From: Owenia fusiformis | Lineage: Eukaryota; Annelida; Polychaeta; Sabellida; Oweniidae | Length of the DNA: 64,000 nucleotides | Direction: 5' to 3' | Assembly: GCA_903813345.2 (NCBI GenBank) | Contig: CAIIXF020000009.1 | Location: 34,713,759 to 34,777,758 of the forward strand | Shown here: positions 46,753 through 56,780 of the stretch, piece after piece | How positions within the stretch are numbered: the stretch's first letter is position 1 | Layout of the letters: each line of letters starts with the position of its first letter | Position numbers and translations under genes: made by a program | The notes under the pieces: generated by a model | The model's input: the letters and a program-made list of their open reading frames with translations, nothing else | Told to the model about the DNA's origin: nothing | Database searches by the model: none

Positions 46753-49700
46753 TTACACTCTTGAAAGAGTGTCAGCAATTAAATTATCCTTGCCTTTGAT
46801 GTGTCTTATGTCAAGATTGTACTCTGACAATAACAGACTCCACCTCAACAATCTACGATTCTTGTTCTTCATTTTATGAAGGAATGTCAGCGGATTGTGA
46901 TCAGTAAATACAGTAACCGTATGAACTGGTGAACTAACATATACTTCAAAATGTTGTAATGACAGAAGTAATGCTAGACATTCCTTTTCTATGGTGGAGT
47001 AGTTTTTCTGATGTTTATCAAATTTCTTTGAATAATAACACACTGGATGATCAATACCATCCCTTTCTTGTAATAGAACAGCTCCCATTCCTACATCAGA
47101 AGCATCTACTTGAATCTTGAATGGCTTGCTAAAATCAGGTGCAACAAGCACTGGTTCTTCACTTAGTATGGCCTTGATTTTATCAAAGGCTGTATGACAT
47201 TGCTCAGACCACACATATTTGATGTTTTTCCCAAGTAAATTGGTCATTGGAAGAGCAATTGAAGAGAAATTTGGACAAAACTTCCTATAAAAGCCAGCCA
47301 TTCCAAGACTTCTCATTAATTCTTTCTTGTTAGTAGGAGCTGGGAGTTGTGTAATTGATTCCACTTTGGCACTCACTGGTTTGACCTGTCCTTGACCTAC
47401 CACATGGCCCAGATATTCAACTGTGGCTTTACAAAATTCACTCTTAGCCAAATTGATGGTTAAATTGGCCAGAGAGATTCTTTCAAACAACTTACGCAGC
47501 AAACACATGTGTTCATCAAAAGTGTCAGAATAGACAATTACATCATCGATGTAAACACCAGTGTTTTTGAGATCTGCTAATAAGCCATTCATCATTCTTT
47601 GAAATGTGGCAGGTGCATTTTTCATACCAAATGGCATAACTTTAAATTGGTACAAACCATCAGGAGTAACAAAGGCAGATACCTGTTTTGCTCTTTCAGT
47701 TAATGGAACCCCTAGGAATCCTTTGAGGAGATCAAATTTACTGACATATTTAGCAGTTCCAATTTTGTCAATGCAGTCGTCAATTCGTGGTATGGGATAA
47801 GAATCGGTCTTTGTTACTCGATTCACCTTGATATAATTAACTACTAGCCTACGTCCACCATTTGATTTTGGTACAATGAAAGCAGGTGAACTCCATGGGC
47901 TATTGCTCTTTTCAATTATGTCATTTTCTAACATATAATTGACCTCGGCTCTCAAATCTTCCGATTTTGATGGATTTACTCTATAAGCATGTTGCTTAAT
48001 AGGTGTTACATCTTGGACTTCAACATCATGATAAGCTATAGATGTCTTAGTCGGTACATCAGAGAAGATATCAGTGAACTCATGAATTAATTCTGTGACT
48101 TGCTGTTTTTGATCATTTGTCACATGGTGCAATTTATGATCTAGATTTGATAATACTTCAGAGTTCTTTAACCTAGACAAACCTTTGATATCTTCATAGT
48201 CTAAATCAGTATAAGTGATATCATCTGAATCTTGTAGATCAGTTTCTTTTACAAGGGCAGGTGCCAAAGTGATTACAGGTTTAATTGAGTCATACTCTTT
48301 GTCTGGCTCAAAGTACCTTTTCATCATATTGATGTGACACAATTGTGTTTCTTTGCGCCTATCTGGAGTTTTGACAATATAATTGAGGTCATTGACCTTG
48401 GAATCCACTACATAAGGACCAAAGAATTTTGCTTGTAGCGGATTTGTCTGAAGTGGCAGTAATATAAGAACTTTGTCACCAGGCTGGAATGATCTTTCTT
48501 TGACTTTTCTGTCATACCAAGTTTTCATTTTATCTTGGCTATTTATCAAATTTTCTTTGGCTATTTCACAAGCCTTTGATAGGCGCTCTTTAAACCCAGT
48601 GACATAGTTCAGCAGATTAAACTTTTCAGTTTCTGAAAGCCACTTTTCTTTGAGCAATTTAAGTGGACCACGCACAGAATGACCAAATACTAGCTCAAAT
48701 GGACTGAACCCTAATGATTCTTGCTTAGCCTCCCTGGTAGCAAACAGAAGCAAGGGTATGCCCTCATCCCAGTCTTTCTCATATTCGAAACAAAAAGCTC
48801 TAATCATGGTCTTAAGCGTCTGATGGTAACGCTCAAGAGCTCCTTGAGACTCTGGGTGATAGGCACTTGACTTACACTGTTTGATACCCAAGGTATCCAT
48901 GACTTGTTGGAATAAGCCTGACATAAAATTTGAGCCCTGATCAGACTGAAGATCTTTTGGTAGTCCCACTAAGGTGAAAAATTTGATGAGTGATTTCACT
49001 ATGTTTTTGGCTTTGATATTTCTAAGTGGAATCGCTTCTGGAAACCGTGTGGCCATACAAAGAATAGTGAGTAAATATTGATTACCAGATTTTGATTTTG
49101 GTAATGGACCAACGCAGTCAATAAGAACCTTACTAAATGGTTCATCGAATGCAGGTATAGGGTGTAAAGGAGCAATTGGAATTTTCTGGTTAGGTTTCCC
49201 TACCATTTGACATGTATGACAAGACCTACAATACTCTTGGACATCTTGTTTTAATTTGGGCCAATAGAAATGATTGAGTATTTTATGGTATGTTTTAGTT
49301 ACTCCTAAATGACCTGCCATGGGAGAATCATGAGCTAGACTCAAGATTTCCTTATGATATGATTTTGGGACAACAATTTGATGTACAATTGTCCAATCAT
49401 CTTTAGGGGAAGCTTCAGGAGGTCTCCACTTTCGCATTAATATGCCATCCTTTTTGTAGAAACAAACAGGGACCTTGTCAGCTTCATCAATAGTAAGGCA
49501 TCTTTTATGAAGATCAATGAGTGATGGATCATGCTCTTGTTCATAAATTAACATGTGTTTGGAATGAGGATCATTTTTCAAAGAATCACTATCAGAAATA
49601 GAGGATGAAACCTCAGAACTAGAAGAGGATGAAACCTCAGAACAAGGAGGGGATGAAACCTCATGAACACTAGCAGAAGAAGATGAAACTTCATCAGGAC

Positions 49701-51804
49701 TAGCAAGAGCGGGCGAAACCGCATTAAAATAGTGATCCTGCTCAGAAGGTGAATCACCTCTGGCAATAGGCTTTTTCAATGAAGAATTTGCCTCAATAGA
49801 TGACTGCTTGGCTCGAACAGAAGGCTGTTTCAATGAAGAATTTGCCTTTAAAATAGGATAAGGACCATCTTTAACAAGTGGTGAGTGACATTCATCAAAC
49901 AAGGAGCTTAAAAACCCACTATCAAAGTCATCTCCCACAGACGAATCCCCGCTATTAGCTAACTTTTTAGCCATAGCCCTAGTAACAGCACAAGCAGGAT
50001 ATATATCAGAGTCCTCTTGGACAGAATCCTCAATAGAACAAGGCTGATCAGAAACAATGGGGTCTAATGATACCTTACCCCCAGCTAAATCATTGCCTAA
50101 AAGCAATGCGACTCCTTCAACAGGAAGTTGTGGCCTAACACCAACAATAACTGGCCCTTTGACTAAATCTGATGTGATATGAATACGATGGAGGGGAACT
50201 TTAGTAAAACCTAATTCAATGCCTTGCATCAAAATATGGGTACCTGTGAATGACTCCTCAGATAAAGGAAGGACACCTTCTAACAACAAAGTCTGAGATG
50301 CACCCGTGTCTCTAAGAATCTTAATTGGCTTTGAATTGGTACCATCACTTGACAGTGACACAGATCCTTCCGACATGAAAGGCTTATATTCCTCCATAAT
50401 ATCACTATGAGTAGATTTCTCAGTATGAGTATATGAATCCCAAACAATGGGCTTTCTTGAAATGGGAACAGTAGCACAACCATTTGAATGAGCAGAACCA
50501 GACATCTCTCTTCTATTCTTAATCCTATAGCATTCAGAAATAAGATGACCAGGCTTTTTACAATAGTTACAGGTGACATTTGATTTTGGACCTGAAGAAT
50601 TTGATTGATCTGATTTTGAGCTAGAACTCTGTGATGAATTAGACTGGTCTTTTGCTTTGTTTAATGTATTTGATGATGAGGACTGATTTGATTTAGAGTC
50701 ATATGAAGGTTTGTTACCCTGATAACCTCTAAAGTTTGAGTTAGGATTACCTTTGATAAAACTACCCTTATGAGTAAGAGCATAATCATCAGACAGGGTG
50801 GCAGCTTGACTTAAAGTTTCTACCTTGTGTTCATCTAAGTAAGTTCTAATGTGATACTGAACACAGTTTTTAAATTGTTCTATTAGCATAAGCTCTCTGA
50901 GCTTTTTAAACTCTTCAGATACATCTTTAGAGACAAGCCACCTGTCAAAAAGCTGCTCTTGCTCTCTAGCAAACTCAACATGGGTTTGGTCACTCTGCTT
51001 GTGGGCATTTCTAAATTTTTGTCTGTAAGCTTCTGGCACTAGTTCATAAGCTTTAAGAATCGCATTTTTAATAAGGTCATAATCAGAGCATACTTCTGCT
51101 GAGAGAGAGGCAAATATTTCACTTGCTTTACCAATGAATACACTCTGAAGCATAACTGGCCATGCAGATTTAGGCCAGTCTAGGCTCTGAGCGACTTTTT
51201 CAAAATGTGTAAAGTATTTATCAACATTTTTCTCTTGAAATTTAGGTACAAATTTGAGAAATTTTGAAGCGTCAAACCTATTTTCAAAATGTTGATGCAT
51301 AGTAGCATGTTCATCAGTTTTGGATTGAGCTTCTATCTCAAGACGTTTCAATTCAATTTCTCTTTGAATTTCTTGTTCTCTCATTTGTCTTTCATTTTCT
51401 CTTTTTTCTCTTTCATTTTGCATTTGCAGTTCTTTCTCTCTCATTTCATTTTGTAATTCTTTTTCTCTCAATTCTCTAATTTCTCTTTCTTTTTGAATTT
51501 CTAACTCTTTTTCTTTCAATTCTCTAATTTCCCTTTCTTTTTGAATTTCTAACTCTTTTTCTCTCAATTCAAGTTCTTTGAGCTTAATAGGATCAACATG
51601 CTCAACATGCTGGGCTGGCTGCTCAGGCAGAAGTGATTCTGCGACCAAATATTGAAGTACAAAGTTTTTAATTGTATCCTTTTTGTATGAGCTTTTGACT
51701 GATAGCCCAACATGTTTTGCAATTGCCAGAAGTTCAGTTTTCTTTAAATCATCAAATTCCTCCAAAGAGGGCGTTTCTAAAAATGTCTCAACCTCAAAAC
51801 TCAT
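46753..51804 (-). CDS. Gag-pol polyprotein, order gag-PR-IN-RT-RH (1683 aa)
   Basis: N-terminus ~10-60: SAP/HeH-like helices (LKKTELLAIAKHVGL). ~75-160: Glu/Arg/Lys coiled coil. ~165-345: gag. CCHC knuckle CNYCKKPGHLISEC at ~411-424. Protease DTGASQTLL at ~500. Integrase: HHCC zinc finger (~823-863), then D,D35E (IDCVGP ~895; SDQGSNF ~955; ALERYHQ ~990) and a GPY module (FFGPYVV). RT follows: FDLLKGF, PFGMKNAPATFQ and YIDD at ~1418. RNase H ends the protein: QVDASDVGMGA, ECLAL, FTDHNPL, DTLSRV. All catalytic residues are present. The RT block usually reading V-D-Y reads VVNYIKVN. Single frame, no stops, so gag-pol would be made as one protein and cut by PR. Confidence 0.96.
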   Translation of the reverse strand: MSFEVETFLETPSLEEFDDLKKTELLAIAKHVGLSVKSSYKKDTIKNFVLQYLVAESLLPEQPAQHVEHVDPIKLKELELREKELEIQKEREIRELKEKELEIQKEREIRELREKELQNEMREKELQMQNEREKRENERQMREQEIQREIELKRLEIEAQSKTDEHATMHQHFENRFDASKFLKFVPKFQEKNVDKYFTHFEKVAQSLDWPKSAWPVMLQSVFIGKASEIFASLSAEVCSDYDLIKNAILKAYELVPEAYRQKFRNAHKQSDQTHVEFAREQEQLFDRWLVSKDVSEEFKKLRELMLIEQFKNCVQYHIRTYLDEHKVETLSQAATLSDDYALTHKGSFIKGNPNSNFRGYQGNKPSYDSKSNQSSSSNTLNKAKDQSNSSQSSSSKSDQSNSSGPKSNVTCNYCKKPGHLISECYRIKNRREMSGSAHSNGCATVPISRKPIVWDSYTHTEKSTHSDIMEEYKPFMSEGSVSLSSDGTNSKPIKILRDTGASQTLLLEGVLPLSEESFTGTHILMQGIELGFTKVPLHRIHITSDLVKGPVIVGVRPQLPVEGVALLLGNDLAGGKVSLDPIVSDQPCSIEDSVQEDSDIYPACAVTRAMAKKLANSGDSSVGDDFDSGFLSSLFDECHSPLVKDGPYPILKANSSLKQPSVRAKQSSIEANSSLKKPIARGDSPSEQDHYFNAVSPALASPDEVSSSSASVHEVSSPPCSEVSSSSSSEVSSSISDSDSLKNDPHSKHMLIYEQEHDPSLIDLHKRCLTIDEADKVPVCFYKKDGILMRKWRPPEASPKDDWTIVHQIVVPKSYHKEILSLAHDSPMAGHLGVTKTYHKILNHFYWPKLKQDVQEYCRSCHTCQMVGKPNQKIPIAPLHPIPAFDEPFSKVLIDCVGPLPKSKSGNQYLLTILCMATRFPEAIPLRNIKAKNIVKSLIKFFTLVGLPKDLQSDQGSNFMSGLFQQVMDTLGIKQCKSSAYHPESQGALERYHQTLKTMIRAFCFEYEKDWDEGIPLLLFATREAKQESLGFSPFELVFGHSVRGPLKLLKEKWLSETEKFNLLNYVTGFKERLSKACEIAKENLINSQDKMKTWYDRKVKERSFQPGDKVLILLPLQTNPLQAKFFGPYVVDSKVNDLNYIVKTPDRRKETQLCHINMMKRYFEPDKEYDSIKPVITLAPALVKETDLQDSDDITYTDLDYEDIKGLSRLKNSEVLSNLDHKLHHVTNDQKQQVTELIHEFTDIFSDVPTKTSIAYHDVEVQDVTPIKQHAYRVNPSKSEDLRAEVNYMLENDIIEKSNSPWSSPAFIVPKSNGGRRLVVNYIKVNRVTKTDSYPIPRIDDCIDKIGTAKYVSKFDLLKGFLGVPLTERAKQVSAFVTPDGLYQFKVMPFGMKNAPATFQRMMNGLLADLKNTGVYIDDVIVYSDTFDEHMCLLRKLFERISLANLTINLAKSEFCKATVEYLGHVVGQGQVKPVSAKVESITQLPAPTNKKELMRSLGMAGFYRKFCPNFSSIALPMTNLLGKNIKYVWSEQCHTAFDKIKAILSEEPVLVAPDFSKPFKIQVDASDVGMGAVLLQERDGIDHPVCYYSKKFDKHQKNYSTIEKECLALLLSLQHFEVYVSSPVHTVTVFTDHNPLTFLHKMKNKNRRLLRWSLLLSEYNLDIRHIKGKDNLIADTLSRV

Positions 51805-51893
51805 TTTCGATTAATTGCTGTCTTCACAATTTAAATATACAATTTTGGAATTTTGAATTTTAAGATTTATGAATTTTAGCTTGTTGTAGTTGT

Positions 51894-51911
51894 ATCCCGG
51901 ACGAGCCCCCA
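51894..51911 (-). promoter_or_regulatory. Primer binding site, tRNA-Pro
   Basis: On the minus strand TGGGGGCTCGTCCGGGAT lies 5 nt after the 5' LTR. It matches all 18 bases of the tRNA-Pro primer binding site known from murine leukaemia virus (recalled), so the primer is tRNA-Pro. Confidence 0.88.
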
Positions 51912-51916
51912 ATTTC

Positions 51917-52711
51917 TGTTACGTTCAATAATAACAGAAAGTAAAAACAGCAATTAAAATATGATAACAATATATTTATATTTTGAAAACTAAATAATAT
52001 AACAATGATATAAAGGAGGTTTAATACTTAAGTGATGTCCAATCAATGATACGGCTTATTCTTGATGTCGATAAATATCCTTGACGATCCTTGAGAATGT
52101 TCCAGATCACGAACGTTTCAGTAATCGTTAATAGTTCTCCAATGTTTGTAATAATCCAATAATGTTTGTCGTAATCCTATAATGAACGTATCCAATAATG
52201 TTTGATGATAATCCACAAATGTTTGATGATAATCCACAAATGTTTATGATAATCCACGTATGTATATGATAATCCGTATATAGTGTGTGTTGTAATATTT
52301 GTCCATATAAAGTCCTCAGGTTGTGTGTTTGTAGTGTTATAAATGTTCCCTCAGTAATTATCTGCTAAGAAGATGTCCTTTTGATAAACTTTGAAATTCT
52401 GCTCACAGCCCAAATCAGCTCTCTCATTATATAGTGCAAAGGCATAGTCCAGATGTTTCAAGAAGTTACGATTTCTGGAAATCAACACTGATTGGACATC
52501 TTAAGTCACATGATTCAATCTTGATTTAATGATTATAGTTCCAGTACTTTCTAGAAGGCCAATGGTTAATGAGTCATTCAGTTCAGTTATGTTTACAAGA
52601 TATAAGGTCATTGTGACCTTGACCTAAGATCTCTAATGAAGATCAGTTACAGTATATGCATATTGATAAACTAAACTTAATGTGAATTTAATATAACATA
52701 TTACTGTAACA
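51917..52711 (-). repeat. 5' LTR of the gypsy element (795 bp)
   Basis: A direct copy of 45670-46464, same length and no difference noticed by eye. The promoter TATA-type box is at 52427-52434 on the minus strand. Between this LTR and the gag-pol ATG (51804) is a 112-nt leader with the primer binding site. Confidence 0.93.
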
Positions 52712-52815
52712 CCAAAACATATTTATTCTTTCTGATAACTTTATTCATACTTCCAGGTCTATTACTACCACAAATACTACAAATACAATATAAAAACAGT
52801 CCTTTAGTCCCATTT

Positions 52816-53121
52816 TTATGAAACTAAGCATAACATAATGCATAGCACAACATAATGTCCATATCTAGTTATACACTTCTTATATGTCTTATGCCTTTTC
52901 ATCCACTCTCTAAACACACTTTCAAACCCATTCTCGCCCATTTCCTGAAGTCTTGCTAAGACATGTGATCTGAGTTCATCAGTGCTTCCAAATTTATTTC
53001 CTCTCAAGTCACGTTTGAGTTCTGCATATAAGTAAAAGTCATTGGGTGCAAGGTCTGGGGAATATGGAGGGTGTGCAAGTAGGGGTAGCCCCAGTGCCCT
53101 AATAGTTTCACAAGTGAGCAT
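52816..53121 (-). pseudogene. Mariner transposase C-terminal fragment
   Basis: The frame reads LLAHPPYSPDLAPNDFYLYA, with the last catalytic Asp of the DD34D type in APND, then LRGNKF, FREWMKRHKTYKKCI and GHYV, typical of the mariner C-terminus. The N-terminal DNA-binding region and first two catalytic residues are absent. A second, inverted fragment (LARLQEMGKNGFESVSREW) is on the plus strand at about 53140-53257. Neither can make active transposase. Confidence 0.85.
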
Positions 53122-53714
53122 AGCTGTGTGTGAACTCAGATCAAATGTCTTAGCAAGACTTCAGGAAATGGGCAAGAATGGGTTTGAAAGTGTGTCTAGA
53201 GAGTGGGTGAATAGGCATAAGAAGTGTATAGCTAGAGATGGACATTATGTTGAATAGCTTATTTTCATAACAATGGGACTTTAAGGCTGTTTTTATATTG
53301 TATTTGTTGTAGCAATAGACCTGGGAGTATGAATAAAGCTATCAGAAAAAATAAATATGTTTTGAAAAGTTGTGACGTAAACAAACTTGCCCCGCCTTTT
53401 TGTTGTTTCGGTTGCTAAAGCAACCACAACTCTGGCCAATCAAACAGAAGACGCTTTAAATTCACAGAATAAAGGTAAAAAGTTTTGGGCTACAAACTCT
53501 GAAAATTTCATCAAGGTTGGTGCAATATTAAGAAAGTTACAATATCTTTCACCTTATTTATTGGACACCCTGTAAGTAGGTCATGACACATAAAAACAAA
53601 AATAAAGAAATGTTGAAAACGTATAAGACTTGACTATTTAGCCCGTCAAAGATTCAAATGGTGTCGATAGGCGTTTCAAAGGGTCATCGTCCATCTGCAA
53701 AGCCGTCGCCATTA

Positions 53715-54932
53715 TTTTCCTAGTCCGTCAGGAAAATACGTCCGTAGTGATTTTTCATATATAGGAGCCCGGACAGAATTGTTCACTGGTCACTTTTTCT
53801 TTAATTACTTTTTTTAATTTTCAGTATTATCGAAATCTGATTATATACTTGAAAACTAGAGTAAAATTCTGCTATACAAAAAAATTAAGGAACATCTCTT
53901 AATTTATTGATATTATAGGCATTCATAGTATGAGTGACGCAAATACATAATTCACAATTTTTTCTCATATTTGTTCAAAAATGGTGGCATGTTTTGTGGA
54001 TTTGAATGTTCATTTGGAAATTAATATTTACGAAATTTCATAGGCCTACAAAGTCATAGACTGCTGCGTAGGTATGAGGTAATGACTGCATTTAAAACCT
54101 TGTTTTAAATTGACTTCTATGTATACCGCTACTGGTACTTAAAAAGGCTTGTACATTGTATGTACAGCATATTGGTATTGGAGTTGCAGGATTTTAAGTT
54201 TTTGGCCATTCCACTGTTACCCGTAGTGGATTAGCAACGGTCATACTGCCACAGTTTTTAATGTCTTTCCCAGTCACACTCCTCTTTATCCATCCTTGGC
54301 ATGCATGTGAATTGTTCTTCAGCTTTTCAATGGCCTCTGAGATGGCTGTTTGGAGCTCTTGAAAAGACCCAGGACCTACTCTCATCACACCCAGCACATT
54401 GGGGCGCCACCTTTTCACATCCTCTTGAACACAACCCCGAACATTTCAATAGAGTTGAGTTCATATACCCTTGGAGGGAGTTGACCTCTTGTATTTGATG
54501 ATTAGTCAGTTGGTGCATAACATCATGATTGTAATGGTTGCAGCATTATGCAATCTTTAAATATTAACTCTCAAGTGAACATTCAAAATGAAATATGCTG
54601 CCATTTTGAACAAATATGAGACAAAATGGTGAAATATGTATTTGCGTCACTCATACTATGATTGCCTATAATATCAACAAATTAAGAGGTGTTCCTTAAA
54701 TTCTTTTTTTTTTGCATTTCAGAATTTCACTCTAGTTTTCAAATATGTAATCAGATTTTGATAATACTGAAAAGTAAAAAAGTTATTAAAGAAAAAGTGA
54801 CCACTGGACAATTTTGTCCGGGCTACTATCATAGCTTGGAATATATGTCCGACTCGGATAACGTTTACTAGGACCTACGTTCCTAGGAATCCAAGTCCTA
54901 CGGAATTATTTTCCGATAGGACTTATACTCCT
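53715..54932 (-). mobile_element. Tc1-like relic with long TIRs (~265 bp)
   Basis: Arms at about 53764-54030 and 54560-54830 pair closely from AGCCCGGACA inward (shared CACTTTTTCTTTAAT, GATATTATAGGCA, TAGTATGAGTGACGCAAATA). Weaker pairing extends out to 53715 and 54932. The centre on the minus strand keeps pieces like a Tc1-type transposase C-terminus (ELNSIEMFGVVF in one frame; FQELQTAISEAIEKL in another) with frameshifts. No target duplication was defined. Confidence 0.65.
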
Positions 54933-55307
54933 GTTACACCGGGATCCATCTCAAAAAGTGCCATGTGAAAGAATTGTACGTAACCGATTATGGATCTCCG
55001 CTCGTCTTCACAAGTAAGCGTGGAAATTATTCCTGACACAAAATAAACTGTACCATTCCAATCAAGGTTTCAAAGAATACAACCGTGCTTGGTTTTGTAG
55101 TAGTGTTACAAGGGAACTAAGAAGCCTGCGATTCCCAACTAATTAGTCAAATCAATTTCTTTCTACCTTTACTTTATCACGACTTTATCAAATCTAGTAC
55201 CGATAAAGACTTGATACAGTGAATAATAAGGCCAAAGCACGTTAGGATAAATATAGGTAATGTTTTGAGAAAACAACACCACACAACACTTTGTTAGAGA
55301 ATGGAGG

Positions 55308-56777
55308 CTTTAAGCTATGCATATAAAATCGAAACGTCAACCTGTACGTATAAATCGCCCTGTAATGCATGTAGTTTTCACACATGAACAATCGTTCAGT
55401 TACAGTGTTTAATTAGTCCATTATTTAGACTACACACCATCGTGTAATATGCCAGCTGCAGGGGTAAGCTCGTTTCTTAAATTTTGAGCTAAAACATGTA
55501 TGACATACATCATTTTCTTCAGAAACCATTAAACTGTGCATCGAAATTAAAATTCTTAGTATTCATACAAGGAGGATTGGAAGCCAGGGTTCCAACTCGA
55601 TATTCTTTAATCTCCACGCATGCGTCATTTGCTATTCGTGTCTGTATAATTTGTACGACTGCGTGGAGAATGACCCGATACTCTCCAACAAAGCTATCGC
55701 TAGGTGATTGTTTTGCAGAATATCGGTGTTGCATTCTGGGAGCCAATCCTCCTTGGTATTCATACATAAATATAATTTGAAAAACAGGTGAAGAAAACCA
55801 TAAGTTTAACTTGCGACTTCAGTCTCTTAGCCACAATAGGTTGACCAACCGTATTTACCATTAGAATGTTTTACATGCTAACAGTGGAAAAAACACCTTA
55901 TACCACCCGAGGCAGGTTAACGATTCTCTCCAGGTTAATGATGACGACCCGGTGTCGGCGATTGTGTCACCTCTGGAACGTCAAGTGCAGAACAACTGGC
56001 AAACAAGACTCTGAGACGATACAAAGCGGCAACAAAGTCAAGGAAACAAACTCAGAACTTTTAGAACCTATAAACATGACATAAAAACAGAAAGATATGT
56101 TACATCTACGCTTTCTATTTCTCAAAGAAAGTAATTTGCTTCAATAAGATGTGGTGTAGCACCAATCAGAATAGAAACTGGTCGTTATGAAAGGTTGCCA
56201 GTTGACGAAAGGGTGTATCCTTTATGTAATAATGCAATTGAATATGAAAGACATGTGATTTTGAACTATTCTCGTCATGAAGACATCCGTTTAGACTTGC
56301 AAACGTTTCTACTATTGTAACTGGTTTCATGAATTTAGATGAAGAAGAGTAGACTTCAGTGTTTAATGTGTAATGACAGAGTTTGTCTCTTCACTGCAAA
56401 AGCCTGTGATCGGATGCTAAAACGACGGGAACATTTTATTGACAAAACATGATTTATACGTTTTTACAAAAGTGTCTTATACGTAGGCCAATAGGGGGCC
56501 TGGGGTGATTTTAATAGTGTACTATTCTTTTATATATGTAATTGTATTTTAACTCATGACACTATAATAAAATTAAAATAAATAAAAAATAATGATTCCC
56601 GTTGACACCAACGTGAAATTGCAAATCTCATGTTCTAAACACGAAACTGAAGCTGTTCGGATATCTAAAGTAGACTAAGTAGCGCTTGTTTTGTATGCGC
56701 GCTATACACATTACTGTATTGATTCATTGACTTTGCGTTCACGGTTACGTTGTGAAAAACATCTCTAGCTTAAAGTC
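55308..56777 (-). mobile_element. TIR DNA transposon copy B (inverted relative to copy A)
   Basis: The outer ~150 bp at each end match the two ends of copy A at 1-8063: CAACGTAACCGTGAACGCAAAG with GTTTTTCACAACG at the 56.73-kb end, and TACGTACAGGTT with TATATGCATAGCTT at the 55.35-kb end. The interior is about 1 kb longer than copy A and holds a smaller MITE (55568-55755). No transposase was recognised. Confidence 0.65.
55568..55755. mobile_element. 188-bp foldback MITE with 9-bp duplication
   Basis: The ends are CAAGGAGGATTGG and CCAATCCTCCTTG; arms pair through GATATTCT and again through CTCCACGCA/TGCGTGGAG near the centre. GTATTCATA is duplicated at 55559-55567 and 55756-55764. A 9-bp duplication suits Mutator-like mobilisation (8-11 bp); an 8-bp reading would suit hAT. 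Confidence 0.82.
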
Positions 56778-56780
56778 GCC

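Larger units (their letters stand above)
45670..52711 (-). mobile_element. Intact Ty3/gypsy-type retrotransposon with IN before RT (Gmr1-like)
   Basis: The element is 7042 bp with 795-bp LTRs (45670-46464, 51917-52711) that look identical by eye, TGTTAC/GTAACA ends and the 5-bp target duplication CCAAA. One uninterrupted 1683-codon ORF encodes gag-PR-IN-RT-RNase H. Integrase before reverse transcriptase is copia-like order, but the RT, RNase H and GPY module are gypsy-type; this combination defines the Gmr1-like group described from cod and other deuterostomes. PBS and purine tract are intact. It appears autonomous and recent. Confidence 0.95.
45457..53577 (-). mobile_element. Palindromic mariner relic, interrupted by a gypsy element
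   Basis: The outer pieces 45457-45664 and 52717-53577 are one element. Its ends are CAGGGTGTCCAATAAATAAG with TA outside, and the arms pair for roughly 470 bp (left arm 45457-45664 plus 52717-52980; right arm 53138-53577). Both arms are the 3' end of a mariner-type transposon, so the element is a head-to-head duplication of that end. The gypsy insertion (45670-52711) lies in the left arm with CCAAA duplicated at 45665-45669 and 52712-52716. Confidence 0.85.

Noticed and set aside
53764-54840. Polinton/Maverick terminal repeat, because the end reads AG...CT
   Set aside because: The element is only about 1.1 kb, lacks a 6-bp duplication, and the centre resembles a Tc1-type transposase C-terminus.
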